Numbered from the stretch's first letter, positions 1 to 8,273 are shown. The stretch: 12,315 nt of DNA from Deltaproteobacteria bacterium (GCA_019314105.1 JAFCZY010000017.1:1-12315), one strand, 5' to 3'. The notes: a model not told the origin generated them from the sequence alone. Numbers and translations: made by a program.

Positions 1-135
1 ATAAATGGCGCTCCAGATCAGCAAACGATAATTTATTCTGATTTTTATTCTTTTTTGTATATCTGTCTTATCATCTTAAATAATTTTTTCACAGTTTTTT
101 CTGAAGGGAAAGAACTTTATCAAACCCATTTTTTG

Positions 136-165
136 TTGACTATTTCAATGTTTTTCTTCATTAAT
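136..165 (+). promoter_or_regulatory. Putative sigma70 promoter of argG
   Basis: TTGACT (136-141) matches the -35 consensus at five of six positions. After an 18-bp spacer, ATTAAT (160-165) matches the -10 consensus at four of six. Transcription would start near 172, giving a leader of about 45 nt before the argG ATG. The call comes from sequence matching only. I see no clear arginine-repressor box. Confidence 0.45.
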
Positions 166-205
166 AGGCCATGACATTTAAAATCAATTGGAATTTAAAA
201 AAACA

Positions 206-211
206 AAGGAG
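206..211 (+). promoter_or_regulatory. Ribosome binding site of argG
   Basis: AAGGAG lies 5 nt upstream of the ATG at 217. It is a strong, well-spaced Shine-Dalgarno sequence that fixes the argG start. Confidence 0.8.
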
Positions 212-216
212 ACCCC

Positions 217-1446
217 ATGTCAAAAGGAAAAGTTGTTCTTGCTTATTCAGGAGGACTTGATACCTCTGTTATTCTGAAATGGCTCTTGGAACAAGGGTAT
301 GAAGTATTCGCCTATATGGCCAATATCGGCCAGAAAGAAGACTTTGCCGCAGCAGAACAAAAGGCATTAAAAATCGGTGCGTCCAAAGTATTTATCGAAG
401 ACATGAAAAAAGAATTTGTCACTGATTATATTTTTCCCGTATATAAGGCCAACACACTATATGAAGGGCGATACCTTTTAGGGACAGCCATTGCCCGCCC
501 CATTATTGCAAAAAAACAGATAGAAATTGCAAAACAGGTTGGTGCTGATTATGTCTCTCATGGTGCAACAGGCAAAGGCAATGATCAAGTCCGGTTTGAA
601 TTGTCTTACTATGCCCTGAATCCCAAAATCAAGGTCATCGCACCCTGGAAAAATGCTGATTTCTTAAGTGCCTTTAAGGGGAGGACAGATCTTCTTAAGT
701 ATGCTGAAAGCCATGGTATCCCGACCAAACAGTCTGCCTCCAAACCCTATAGTGAAGACGACAACCTGCTGCATATTTCCCATGAAGCCGGTATTCTTGA
801 AGATCCCGGTCATGAGTGTGAGGACAGTATTTATTCCCATACCGTATCCCCGGAAGATGCGCCGGACACCCCCACAAAAATTAAAATTGAATTCAAAAAC
901 GGTATTCCGGTCAAGGTCACCAACCTTGAAAATAATACCATTAAAACCGATGCCCTTGAATTGTTTGAATACCTCAATAAATTGGGACGGGAAAATGGTA
1001 TCGGGCGGCTTGACATGGTTGAAAACCGGTTTGTGGGAATTAAATCCCGAGGCGTATATGAAACACCCGGTGGTACCATTCTCCATGAAGCCCACAAAGA
1101 CATTGAAGGCATTGCCATGGATCGGGAAGTCATGCGACTGAGGGACATGCTGTCTGGCAAATTTGCAGAACTGATTTACAATGGATTCTGGTTCAGCCCT
1201 GAAATGGAATTTATCATGGCGGCCATTGATAAGAGCCAGGAAGTCATTGATGGTGAAGTCACCTTGAAGCTCTATAAGGGTACCGCATATCCCGTTGCCC
1301 GGACAAGCCCTTCTTCCCTTTATGACCAGGATCTGTCTTCCATGGATATTGAAGGCGGGTACAATCAGGAAGATGCGGAAGGCTTTATTAAAATCAATGC
1401 TATCCGGCTGATGGCCCACAGAAATATCATCAACAAAAAAAAATAA
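217..1446 (+). CDS. argG: Argininosuccinate synthase
   Basis: The enzyme condenses citrulline and aspartate using ATP to give argininosuccinate, AMP and pyrophosphate, the penultimate step of arginine biosynthesis in the cytoplasm. The 409-residue length is normal for the family. The N-terminal ATP-pyrophosphatase P-loop reads AYSGGLDTS (residues 9-17). The citrulline/aspartate-binding stretch [15 protein letters not shown] follows in the middle of the first domain, then the conserved KPYSEDDNL segment. The C-terminal [16 protein letters not shown] region is also typical. The start is supported by an AAGGAG box 5 nt upstream. The gene stands alone on the plus strand in this window and converges on azlD. 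The other arginine genes, including argH, are not visible here. There is no sign of truncation or frameshift. Confidence 0.97.
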   Translation: MSKGKVVLAYSGGLDTSVILKWLLEQGYEVFAYMANIGQKEDFAAAEQKALKIGASKVFIEDMKKEFVTDYIFPVYKANTLYEGRYLLGTAIARPIIAKKQIEIAKQVGADYVSHGATGKGNDQVRFELSYYALNPKIKVIAPWKNADFLSAFKGRTDLLKYAESHGIPTKQSASKPYSEDDNLLHISHEAGILEDPGHECEDSIYSHTVSPEDAPDTPTKIKIEFKNGIPVKVTNLENNTIKTDALELFEYLNKLGRENGIGRLDMVENRFVGIKSRGVYETPGGTILHEAHKDIEGIAMDREVMRLRDMLSGKFAELIYNGFWFSPEMEFIMAAIDKSQEVIDGEVTLKLYKGTAYPVARTSPSSLYDQDLSSMDIEGGYNQEDAEGFIKINAIRLMAHRNIINKKK

Positions 1447-1459
1447 TCGAATCATCTGC

Positions 1460-1484
1460 CCGGGAGGTGGGGTTAACCTCCCGG
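1460..1484. terminator. GC-rich hairpin between convergent argG and azlD, possible bidirectional terminator
   Basis: A perfect 9-bp stem (CCGGGAGGT at 1460-1468, ACCTCCCGG at 1476-1484) encloses a 7-nt loop, 13 nt after the argG stop and 11 nt from the azlD stop. Neither side is followed directly by a U-run. On the minus strand a T-rich run begins about 13 nt past the stem. It may end both transcripts, perhaps inefficiently, or protect their 3' ends. Confidence 0.55.
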
Positions 1485-1495
1485 ACAGACTCTAT

Positions 1496-1804
1496 TCAAT
1501 TCCCTAAAAATAAAATAAAATATGTTACCGCCACTGATCCTAATACCGGTATGATAATCCCTCCTCTCCACAACCCGTAGATCAGGGTAAAGGCCATGCC
1601 TGAGATTGCTGCCAAAGGCATATCCGGAGTGGCATTAAACACACCGGGGATGATCAGGGCACCGATTGCTGCCACGGGTATGCATTTTAAAAAAGCATCC
1701 ACTCTTTTGGGGGTTTTTTTATTGGTTAACATCAAAAAAGGTATCAGTCTTGGCCCATATGTTACCGCTGCCATACCCAGTATAAGAGGAATAAGGTTAT
1801 TCAC
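1496..1804 (-). CDS. azlD: AzlD-family branched-chain amino acid transport subunit
   Basis: This small integral membrane protein partners AzlC. In Bacillus subtilis, AzlCD exports branched-chain amino acids and confers azaleucine resistance. I place the start at the GTG whose first base is 1804, giving 102 residues that begin VNNLIPLILGMAAVTYGPR. That is the usual AzlD length and N-terminus. The frame stays open further upstream, but that part lies inside azlC. The GTG overlaps the end of azlC by 8 nt, and a strong AGGAGGAGG sequence sits just before it, so translation is probably coupled. Three to four hydrophobic segments fill the chain, with the conserved TYGPRLIPF motif near the start. 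It is the last gene of the minus-strand block. Substrate specificity cannot be read from the sequence. Confidence 0.9.
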   Translation of the reverse strand: MNNLIPLILGMAAVTYGPRLIPFLMLTNKKTPKRVDAFLKCIPVAAIGALIIPGVFNATPDMPLAAISGMAFTLIYGLWRGGIIIPVLGSVAVTYFILFLGN

Positions 1805-2495
1805 AGACCTCCTCCTGAACGTCGTCTGCAACAAAAAATGACCCGACCGAAGCAATGATAAGAATACACACAATAATGGTCCAGCCATCTGGAAGAATAT
1901 CAAGTTTGATTAAAATCGTATTTAAAAGTCCCGAGGCGATAACCAGTATCACTGCTTTAGTTGATTTTTTTATTTCAGGCAGCAGAATTGCCAGTAACAA
2001 GGCATAAAGCGCAACCCCCATACTTTTGGTCAAAATTTCCGGCAGGAATCCTCCCATGATATACCCTGTCACAGTGCCACTGATCCAACCTGAATAAGCG
2101 GACAATTGCAGAATGAAAACAAAAGTCTTTGAGAGCTGACCTTTTTTAAAAGACAGGACAGAAAAAACTTCATCGGTCACACCAAAGGCAATCAGAAATA
2201 TATATTTCCTGGCAATTCTGCCAATTCTTGTGGACAAATAGGCACTCATCAAAAAATGCCTGAAATTAACCAGCAAAGTGGTTAAAATGATACCGCCCGG
2301 ACCCATCCCCGTCATTAACAAGTTTAATGCGATAAACTGGCTGGCACCGGCAAACACAACCGCTGAAAACAGAAAACACTCTAAGAATGTAATCCCGCAG
2401 CCTTTTGATAATATCCCGAAAGCAATGGCGGCCGGCACATAACCGATAAAAATCGGGATTCCAGCTTTGAATGCGTCTTGTACCTCTTTTGTCAT
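1797..2495 (-). CDS. azlC: AzlC-family branched-chain amino acid exporter subunit
   Basis: This is the large subunit of the AzlCD exporter in the inner membrane. The 232-residue length is normal. The N-terminal AFKAGIPIFIGYVPAAIAFGIL is characteristic, as is the following FSAVVFAGASQFIALNLL segment. About six to seven hydrophobic helices can be traced. No good Shine-Dalgarno sequence precedes the ATG, and the 39-nt gap after dppF is AT-rich, so translation may depend on read-through from dppF. Its 3' end overlaps azlD. Its place at the end of a peptide-transporter and hydroxyproline dehydratase block suggests disposal of amino acids freed from imported peptides. That role is inferred from position only. 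Confidence 0.92.
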   Translation of the reverse strand: MTKEVQDAFKAGIPIFIGYVPAAIAFGILSKGCGITFLECFLFSAVVFAGASQFIALNLLMTGMGPGGIILTTLLVNFRHFLMSAYLSTRIGRIARKYIFLIAFGVTDEVFSVLSFKKGQLSKTFVFILQLSAYSGWISGTVTGYIMGGFLPEILTKSMGVALYALLLAILLPEIKKSTKAVILVIASGLLNTILIKLDILPDGWTIIVCILIIASVGSFFVADDVQEEVCE

Positions 2496-2534
2496 AATTT
2501 ATATCATTTTTTATTTAATAGAACAGCCCTGTTA

Positions 2535-3557
2535 TCAAGATATTATCCGATTTTCTTCCACTGCATGACAGGCAATACACGTGCCGTTGTCCAGTGTCAA
2601 TAATTCAGGAATCTGATGGAGACATCTCTCATTTGCATACACACACCGTGCATGGAATACACATCCAGTTGGCAAGTGAACCGGAGTCGGGACCTCCCCT
2701 TTGAGTTTAATTTGTTTCGCCCGTTTCTCACCGACAACAGGGATGGCGCTTAAAAGGGCCTTTGTATAGGGGTGACGGGGGTCGGCAAATAAATCCTCTG
2801 CTTTGGCCAGTTCACATATCGTCCCAAGATACATCACAGCAACCCGTGTACTGATATGCCGGACAACCGACAAATCATGAGTGATGAACAGATAGGTTAA
2901 ATCTCTTTCTCTGCCGGCCTTCATCAAAAGGTTAAGGATCTGTGCCTGGATAGAAACATCAAGGGCAGATACGGGTTCATCGGCCACAATAAATTCCGGA
3001 TCAAGGATGAGTCCCCTGGCAATACTGATTCGCTGCCGCTGACCGCCGGAAAATTCATGGGGATACCGTTTGATCCAGGCCTGGTCAACCCCCACCTGCT
3101 CCATGACCTGGTCAATTTTATCATTGATTTCATTGCCGGACAATTCAGGATGATGAAATCTCAAAGGTTCTTCCAACGTCTGTTGCACTGTTTTTCTTGG
3201 ATTTAAAGATGCATAGGGGTCTTGAAAAATCATCTGCATTTTTTTTCTAAACGGCAGCATTTGTTTATGATTCAGGTTATCAATTCTTTTGCCACCATAA
3301 TGTACTTCTCCGGAATTAGGCGGATAAAGGCCCATAACGACTCGCGCCAGCGTTGATTTGCCGCATCCGCTTTCCCCTACCACACTTAAGGTTTCACCTT
3401 TTTTAATAAAAAGTGAGACATCATTAACCGCTTTAACAGTGGTTTCTTCCAAACGAAACCTGCCCTTTTTAAACCGGATCTGATCCAAAAAACCACCTGA
3501 AATATCAAAGTGCTTTACCACATTTCTAATTGAAAGTATTATATTGTCTGTATTCAT
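2535..3557 (-). CDS. dppF: Dipeptide/oligopeptide ABC transporter ATPase (DppF/OppF type)
   Basis: This is one of two ATPases that power peptide import through the DppBC channel from the cytoplasmic side. All ABC motifs are intact. Walker A GESGCGKST is at 61-69, the Q-loop glutamine at 112, the signature SGGQRQR at 170-176, Walker B ending in D193-E194, and the switch histidine at 227. The C-terminal oligopeptide-transporter domain carries cysteines 299, 305, 312 and 330 (plus 327), the pattern that binds an iron-sulfur cluster in some characterised family members. Compared with DppD there is an N-terminal insertion (about residues 20-40, FLDQIRFKKGRF), usual for the F-type subunit. The 340-residue length is normal. 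The nearest purine-rich box (AAGGGAA) is about 12 nt from the ATG, longer than ideal. The gap from dppD is 24 nt. Confidence 0.93.
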   Translation of the reverse strand: MNTDNIILSIRNVVKHFDISGGFLDQIRFKKGRFRLEETTVKAVNDVSLFIKKGETLSVVGESGCGKSTLARVVMGLYPPNSGEVHYGGKRIDNLNHKQMLPFRKKMQMIFQDPYASLNPRKTVQQTLEEPLRFHHPELSGNEINDKIDQVMEQVGVDQAWIKRYPHEFSGGQRQRISIARGLILDPEFIVADEPVSALDVSIQAQILNLLMKAGRERDLTYLFITHDLSVVRHISTRVAVMYLGTICELAKAEDLFADPRHPYTKALLSAIPVVGEKRAKQIKLKGEVPTPVHLPTGCVFHARCVYANERCLHQIPELLTLDNGTCIACHAVEENRIIS

Positions 3558-3581
3558 TGTATTGTTAGTTCATTCCCTTTG

Positions 3582-4544
3582 TTATCTCATATGGCAGGCT
3601 GCCCAGACACCATTACCGGCATCCTTGAGTTCAGGTGTTTTAGTCGTACAGATTGCTTCCTTTAAATAGCATCTCGGATTAAAAGCACATCCCGGTGGTA
3701 TATTTGTCAGTGTCGGCATCATCCCTGGAATCTGCACAAGGTCGCAACCCGGGGTTATCACAGTCCCTGGTATTGATTTTATCAACCCTTCGGTATAGGG
3801 ATGAACCGGATGTTTCACGATCTGATCAGTTAACCCGCATTCAATAATTTTACCGGCATACATCACCGCCATTCTTTCAGTAACCTGGGATACAACCCCG
3901 AGATCATGGGTGATGAGTATCAAAGCCATGTTCTCTGATTCACACAATTCCTGTAACAAATCCATGATTTCAGCCTGAATTGTCACATCCAAAGCAGTGG
4001 TCGGTTCATCCGCAATAATAATGGCAGGATCTGTCAGCAAAGAGATGGCGATAATAATTCTCTGGCGCATCCCACCTGACAACTCATGAGGATATTGCTC
4101 AAGTCTTTGCTCAGGGGAAGGAATATGGACTTTTTTTAATTTTTCCAATGCAATATTCCGGGCATCTGCTTTTGAAATTTTCCGATGGGCCTGTAAGGTT
4201 TCAATCATCTGGAATCCAATGGTAAAAACAGGATTTAATGTCATCATGGGATCCTGAAATATCATGCTTATTTTGTTCCCTCTGATTTCACGCATTTTTT
4301 CATCAGAGTATGAGCTTATTTCATCTCCGTTAAAAATAATTTTACCTTTAGAAATATATCCTGGTTTGCTGATAAGATTTATTATTGAGAATCCTGTAAC
4401 AGATTTGCCAGCTCCGCTTTCTCCAACCAATCCAAGCGTTTCTCCTTTGTCCAACGTTAAATCTACACCGTCAATAGCAATAATATCGCCTGTTCTTAGT
4501 GCAAACCTAACTTCAAGATCATGAAGTTCTAACAGGTGAGGCAT
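3582..4544 (-). CDS. dppD: Dipeptide/oligopeptide ABC transporter ATPase (DppD/OppD type)
   Basis: This is the partner ATPase of DppF in the cytoplasmic motor of the peptide importer. Walker A GESGAGKSV is at 41-49, the Q-loop glutamine at 97 (FQDPMMTLNP), the signature LSGGMRQR at 155-162, Walker B ending in D179-E180, and the switch histidine at 213. The C-terminal peptide-transporter domain has cysteines 286, 292, 299 and 317 in the spacing seen in iron-sulfur-binding members. The 320-residue length is typical. It begins 12 nt after the dppC stop, with an AGGA-type box upstream. The signature variant with Met (SGGMRQR) is the usual form for D-type subunits and helps tell it from its F-type neighbour. 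Confidence 0.93.
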   Translation of the reverse strand: MPHLLELHDLEVRFALRTGDIIAIDGVDLTLDKGETLGLVGESGAGKSVTGFSIINLISKPGYISKGKIIFNGDEISSYSDEKMREIRGNKISMIFQDPMMTLNPVFTIGFQMIETLQAHRKISKADARNIALEKLKKVHIPSPEQRLEQYPHELSGGMRQRIIIAISLLTDPAIIIADEPTTALDVTIQAEIMDLLQELCESENMALILITHDLGVVSQVTERMAVMYAGKIIECGLTDQIVKHPVHPYTEGLIKSIPGTVITPGCDLVQIPGMMPTLTNIPPGCAFNPRCYLKEAICTTKTPELKDAGNGVWAACHMR

Positions 4545-4556
4545 GATTAAAAAATC

Positions 4557-5477
4557 CTATCCTTTATAAAGTTTCGGGTTAAGTACATCTCTTAGCCAGT
4601 CACCCAGCAAATTAATCGCAAGGACAAATAAAATAAGTAAAATTCCCGGGAAAATAGTAATCCACCATGACCCTGAAAAAATATAATCAAATCCAGACCT
4701 GATAAGAGAGCCAAGAGAAGGCATTGTAACCGGCATACCCAAGCCCAAAAAAGACAGGGCTGCTTCGCTCATCACTGCATTTGCAATCTGTATTGTTGAA
4801 ATAACCATCAAGGATGTAAGAGAGTTTGGCAAGACATGTCTAACCATTATGACAGACTTTGATAACCCAATAACTTTTGCAGCTTCAACATATTCTTTGT
4901 TTTTTTCCCTCATTACTGAAGCACGAATTGTTCTTGCATACATTGGCCATTCAGCAAAACCAATGATCAGTATTAAGAGAGGGATAGCTAATTGTTCATA
5001 TCTGCTTATTCCAAATACTATTTGAAAAATAGCGCCGACTAATATTGCAAGCATAAGATATGGAAATGAAAATTGAATGTCCGCTATCCTCATAAGGATT
5101 GCATCAGTTTTCCCCCCAAGATATCCTGCCGACAATCCCATAAAAATACCGATAAGCGCCTGAAGCGACACCGCTCCTATGCCTATCATTATTGATGTTC
5201 TCAGGCCATATAACATAGTGGAGAGCATATCTCTTCCCATATTATCAGTTCCTAATGGAAAAGCTGCCTCACCCCCTTCATTCCAGCTTGGGGGAATCTC
5301 AGAATTCATAATATCTATATTGTTGGCATCATAGGGATCCATCGGAGCAGTCCATGGTGCTGTGATTGCGAGGATTATAAAAATAATAATGGCAATAAAG
5401 CTTGCCATGGCAACTTTATCTTGTCTGAAACTATATAAAAAATATGATTCTTTAAATTTTTGTAATGAACTTTTCAT
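4557..5477 (-). CDS. dppC: Dipeptide ABC transporter permease (DppC/OppC type)
   Basis: This is an inner-membrane channel subunit that pairs with DppB. An N-terminal cytoplasmic stretch precedes a first hydrophobic helix (about residues 25-45), followed by the FPLGTDNMGRDML motif that is diagnostic of C-type permeases of this family. The EAA loop that contacts the ATPases reads EYVEAAKVIGLSKSVIMVRHVLP in the second half. Further helices bring the total to about six. The 306-residue length is normal. Its ATG overlaps the dppB stop in an ATGA arrangement, with AGGGAC just upstream, which indicates translational coupling and a matched subunit ratio. Confidence 0.94.
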   Translation of the reverse strand: MKSSLQKFKESYFLYSFRQDKVAMASFIAIIIFIILAITAPWTAPMDPYDANNIDIMNSEIPPSWNEGGEAAFPLGTDNMGRDMLSTMLYGLRTSIMIGIGAVSLQALIGIFMGLSAGYLGGKTDAILMRIADIQFSFPYLMLAILVGAIFQIVFGISRYEQLAIPLLILIIGFAEWPMYARTIRASVMREKNKEYVEAAKVIGLSKSVIMVRHVLPNSLTSLMVISTIQIANAVMSEAALSFLGLGMPVTMPSLGSLIRSGFDYIFSGSWWITIFPGILLILFVLAINLLGDWLRDVLNPKLYKG

Positions 5478-6457
5478 TTTGTCCCTGATATTCTGACTGT
5501 GGGATTAATAAAACCATAAAATATATCAACCACCGTATTGACTAAAACAAATACACTTGCCACAATAACGAGATATGCAATTAAAAGAGAAATATCAGCT
5601 CGTTGTATTGCTTCTAAAAACATAAACCCCATGCCCTGCCATTGAAAAACAGTTTCAGTAAGGATCGTAAAAGCAAACATAATACCAATTTGCAACCCAA
5701 AAACTGTAACGACCGGAAGTAATGTGTTTTTAAACGCATGAACAAGCCAGATACGCATAGGAGAAAGTCCTTTTGCCCAGGCATATTTAATATATTCTGT
5801 TTCAAGTACCTCCATCATTTCAGACCGGATAAGGCGAATATATAAAGGCAGCATAATAGATGCGAGAGATATACATGGAAGAATCAGATGTCTTAATCCA
5901 TCTATTGTTAAAAAGCCCGAATTCCAGTAACCATTATTGAAAATGTCGATAGTTTCACCCCTGCCATAGGATGGCAACCAGCCAAGGGTCACAGAAAAGA
6001 GATAAATAAACATAATAGCGGTTAAAAAGACAGGGATTGAAACACCTAATGTAGAAAAGCCCATGATAAATCTGGAAAATAAATGTTTAGGCTTTAAAGC
6101 TGAAAACACGCCTAATGGTAAGGAAATCAAAATAATTATTAACGCGGCCCCTAAAACAAGTTCAATTGTCGCGGGGGCATGTTTTAAAATAACTTCAAGG
6201 CAAGGTTTTCGATATATTAATGATGTTCCAAAGTCACCATGAAGAACATTTTTTACAAATCTTATATACTGTGTGGGAAAAGGATCATTCAGGCCCAGTT
6301 GATCAGCAATTTCTGCTCTTTCTGCCGGTGTAACTCTTTCGCCTACGAGGTCTCTGACAGGATCACCAATATTGCTTTTTATTGAAAATCCGATCAAACT
6401 GATGATCAGCATGACCAGGATTGCCTGGATAGCTCTTCTTATAATGAATGCAACCAT
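5474..6457 (-). CDS. dppB: Dipeptide ABC transporter permease (DppB/OppB type)
   Basis: This is an inner-membrane channel subunit of the peptide importer. I choose the ATG at 6457 (327 residues, starting MVAFIIRRAIQAILVM), which is the standard DppB N-terminus. An in-frame TTG twelve codons upstream falls inside the 3' arm of a stable hairpin and would add a non-conserved extension. The first helix is followed by a periplasmic segment with the VTPAERAEIADQLGL and HGDFGTSL motifs. The EAA loop reads EYIKYAWAKGLSPMRIWLVHAFKNTLLP. About six helices are present. No strong Shine-Dalgarno sequence is visible before this ATG, so expression may be lower than that of the upstream binding protein. Confidence 0.93.
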   Translation of the reverse strand: MVAFIIRRAIQAILVMLIISLIGFSIKSNIGDPVRDLVGERVTPAERAEIADQLGLNDPFPTQYIRFVKNVLHGDFGTSLIYRKPCLEVILKHAPATIELVLGAALIIILISLPLGVFSALKPKHLFSRFIMGFSTLGVSIPVFLTAIMFIYLFSVTLGWLPSYGRGETIDIFNNGYWNSGFLTIDGLRHLILPCISLASIMLPLYIRLIRSEMMEVLETEYIKYAWAKGLSPMRIWLVHAFKNTLLPVVTVFGLQIGIMFAFTILTETVFQWQGMGFMFLEAIQRADISLLIAYLVIVASVFVLVNTVVDIFYGFINPTVRISGTK

Positions 6458-6484
6458 AAATTTATCTTGTATCGTGTTGATTTT

Positions 6485-6520
6485 AATAACCAAGGGTCAA
6501 TTTAAAGACCCCTGGTTATT
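6485..6520 (-). promoter_or_regulatory. Intercistronic hairpin between the binding protein gene and dppB
   Basis: Two 14-nt arms (6507-6520 and 6485-6498 on the minus transcript) pair fully around an 8-nt loop. The single position that mismatches on the plus strand (6493/6512) becomes a G-U pair in minus-strand RNA, so the structure fits the minus transcript. Only a weak U-containing run follows. Hairpins at this point are known in ABC operons, for example between malE and malF. They stabilise the binding-protein mRNA or partly stop transcription, so that the binding protein exceeds the permease. Confidence 0.65.
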
Positions 6521-6549
6521 AGTAAAATAATTACTATTTCTAATCTTTT

Positions 6550-8103
6550 TTATTCTATTACAAGGTCACCAAAATAAGGAAAATTCAGTGCATTTACAAT
6601 AGGTTTGATTTTGAAGTTTTTCTTTGCCGCATAAGAATGGTTTTGCCAGTGAAATGGTAAAAAGGCAGCCTCATCATAAAGAATCTGTTCCACTTCCTTA
6701 AGCATTTCCGCTCTTTTAGTAAGATCAGTTTCTGACTGAGCACCAATTACAAGTTCATCAATTGTCTTATTACAATAAGCACCACTGTTATATTGGCCAT
6801 AGCCAGTGTCAGCATTTCTACACATCGTTAAGAATTCTGAAAAATTACCGGAATCTTCTGTGTCTGAATGCCACCCAATCATCATCATGTCAGCTGCTTG
6901 TTTGTCGAATTCATCCCAATATTGAGCTTTTGGCATTGTTTTAAGGTTAACTTTAATGCCAATTTTTGCCAGCATCTGTGCTGTTGCTTCAGCAATTTTT
7001 GCATCGTTAACATAACGATCGTTCGGTGCCATCATCGTAATTTCAAAGCCCTTAGCATAACCCGCTTCTTTCATGAGGGCTTTGGCTTTTTTAAGATCAT
7101 ATCTGGGGATGAGACTTTCCTTGTATCCAGCATACCCTACAGGGCTTTGTTGTGCCGCAACAGATGCAGTCCCTTTCATGATTTTTTTCACAATACCTGT
7201 GTTGTTAACTGCATAACAGATTGCATTTCTAACTCTGGCATCTTTAAACGCCTCAACTCTATCTTGATTCATTTGGAAAGTAATGATACGTCCACCATTC
7301 AGTGTAACCAAATTAAGTTTAGAATCAGATTGAATTCTTTTAAAATCTGTAGGAGGAACCGGAGAAATAAAATCAACATCACCCGAGAGAAGAGCAGCAA
7401 CACGTGTTGCATTTTCTTTAATAGGCGTCAGTATGAATTTGTCAACATTACCAGGAGATTTTGTATCCCAGTAATCTTTAAACCGTGTCATTTCAAGCAC
7501 AATGCCCTGTTCAAATTTTTTAACAACAAAAGCGCCGGTTCCTGATTCATTTCCATTTGCAAAGGTATGTGTAAACTTTACACATGCATCTTTTGGCTGA
7601 CCCGTATCATCTGTTCCTGTGTAAAACTCACTATCCATTGGGAAAATATAGGTTGCCATGTTCAAAAGAAGGGGATACGCTTTTTTTGTCTTTATATCTA
7701 CTGTATAATCATCAACGATTGTAACACTTTCAAACGGCTCAAAAAGGCCTTTAAAGTCAACACTTTTTTGCAGACGTTCAAAAGACCATTTTACATCTTT
7801 TGCTGTAAATGTGTTGCCACTGTGAAATTTTACGCCTTTATGAAGATAAAACCGCATGGTAAGTTCATCAAGCCTTTCCCATTTTGAAGCAAGCCGTGGT
7901 ACAATTTTATGATCCTTATTCCAACGAACAAGAGGATCAAATACCCAATGTGAAAGTTGAAGCATACCACCTGAAAGCTGTACTTGAGGATCAAGGGATA
8001 CTGGATCAGCATCAAGACCAACTTTTAAGGTTTTGGAACTTGCTGTGCAGGTAAAAAATAAAACCATAAATAAACTTAACCCTAACAACATTAATTTTTT
8101 CAT
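6550..8103 (-). CDS. Periplasmic peptide-binding protein, family 5 (DppA-like)
   Basis: This is the extracytoplasmic receptor that delivers peptides to DppBC. I start at the ATG at 8103, giving 517 residues. GGAGGGTAGG stands directly before it, and it opens a classical Sec signal peptide MKKLMLLGLSLFMVLFF, with probable cleavage near residues 21-24. A cysteine at 19 lacks a canonical lipobox, so a lipoprotein is unlikely. The mature chain has the family features YLHKGVKFHSG, FTAKDVKWSFER and KDARVRNAICYAV. Near the C-terminus GWHSDTEDSGNF aligns with the E. coli DppA segment whose aspartate holds the peptide amino group (here D417). Cys428 and Cys444 align with the E. coli disulfide pair. 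This supports a dipeptide-type ligand, though nickel- or haem-binding relatives exist. It is separated from the upstream dehydratase by about 170 nt. Confidence 0.92.
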   Translation of the reverse strand: MKKLMLLGLSLFMVLFFTCTASSKTLKVGLDADPVSLDPQVQLSGGMLQLSHWVFDPLVRWNKDHKIVPRLASKWERLDELTMRFYLHKGVKFHSGNTFTAKDVKWSFERLQKSVDFKGLFEPFESVTIVDDYTVDIKTKKAYPLLLNMATYIFPMDSEFYTGTDDTGQPKDACVKFTHTFANGNESGTGAFVVKKFEQGIVLEMTRFKDYWDTKSPGNVDKFILTPIKENATRVAALLSGDVDFISPVPPTDFKRIQSDSKLNLVTLNGGRIITFQMNQDRVEAFKDARVRNAICYAVNNTGIVKKIMKGTASVAAQQSPVGYAGYKESLIPRYDLKKAKALMKEAGYAKGFEITMMAPNDRYVNDAKIAEATAQMLAKIGIKVNLKTMPKAQYWDEFDKQAADMMMIGWHSDTEDSGNFSEFLTMCRNADTGYGQYNSGAYCNKTIDELVIGAQSETDLTKRAEMLKEVEQILYDEAAFLPFHWQNHSYAAKKNFKIKPIVNALNFPYFGDLVIE

Positions 8104-8273
8104 CCTACCCTCCATTATAAAATTAAAACACATACCAAAATATATTTTTCAGACACATTTTGGTGATAAAAAAAATAGACATCACGAATAGATTGCATGT
8201 ATCAAAAAATAGCCAAAGGGTCAAGAAATTTACACCATTTCTCAATATCAAAATTTTGAAAAATACCGACACC
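8104..8273 (-). other. Intergenic leader upstream of the binding protein gene
   Basis: This 170-nt AT-rich gap is the only long one in the minus-strand block. It holds a candidate promoter (8196-8224). It also contains a perfect 12-bp palindrome TCAAAATTTTGA (8248-8259) just after the dehydratase stop. Nearer the binding protein, an 8-bp inverted repeat (ACCAAAAT at 8134-8141, ATTTTGGT at 8157-8164, 15-nt loop) could fold in the leader RNA. Both repeats are AT-rich and could be chance. I see no GC-rich terminator after the dehydratase gene. Confidence 0.45.
8196..8224 (-). promoter_or_regulatory. Putative internal sigma70 promoter for the transporter genes
   Basis: On the minus strand, TTGACC (8219-8224) is followed after exactly 17 bp by TACATG (8196-8201), preceded by TG one base upstream, as in extended -10 promoters. 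The -10 hexamer itself is only a 3/6 match. If real, it gives a leader of about 85 nt and lets the transporter be made separately from the dehydratase. Confidence 0.35.

Larger units (their letters stand above)
1..216. other. Intergenic region upstream of argG, with a short unexplained open frame
   Basis: This T-rich stretch has no gene I can assign. Reading frame 1 on the plus strand is open from base 1 to a TGA at 172-174 (57 codons, rich in Phe, Ile and Leu). It could be the tail of a gene that begins outside the window, but its composition is what poly-T DNA gives by chance, and it overlaps the likely argG promoter. A weak inverted repeat (ATCAG at 17-21, CTGAT at 38-42) followed by a T-rich run could be the remnant of an upstream terminator. 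Nothing here is firmly supported. Confidence 0.4.

Noticed and set aside
1..171. Open frame of 57 codons running in from the window start
   Set aside because: T-rich DNA readily gives such Phe/Leu/Ile stretches, no domain is recognisable, and it runs through the likely argG promoter. It cannot be judged without upstream sequence.
664..1455. Long open frame antisense to argG (about 263 codons), plus other overlapping frames within argG
   Set aside because: argG is complete with all family motifs. The antisense product resembles no family I know and is best explained by codon bias of the real gene.
2522..2533. Small inverted repeat AACAG-CC-CTGTT between dppF and azlC as a terminator
   Set aside because: The stem is 5 bp with a 2-nt loop and no U-run, too weak to call.
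6458..6493. Upstream TTG start for dppB adding 12 residues
   Set aside because: The TTG lies inside a stable hairpin arm without a clear Shine-Dalgarno sequence, and the internal ATG gives the standard family N-terminus.
6868..7545. Plus-strand open frame of about 225 codons across the binding protein gene
   Set aside because: Its composition (Cys, Phe, His and Asn rich) is typical of an antisense shadow, it has no ribosome binding site, and the minus-strand gene is well supported.
8104..8133. Upstream ATG for the binding protein adding 10 residues (MCFNFIMEGR)
   Set aside because: The extension would place the GGAGGG box inside the coding region and spoil the signal peptide. The ATG at 8103 has ideal spacing.
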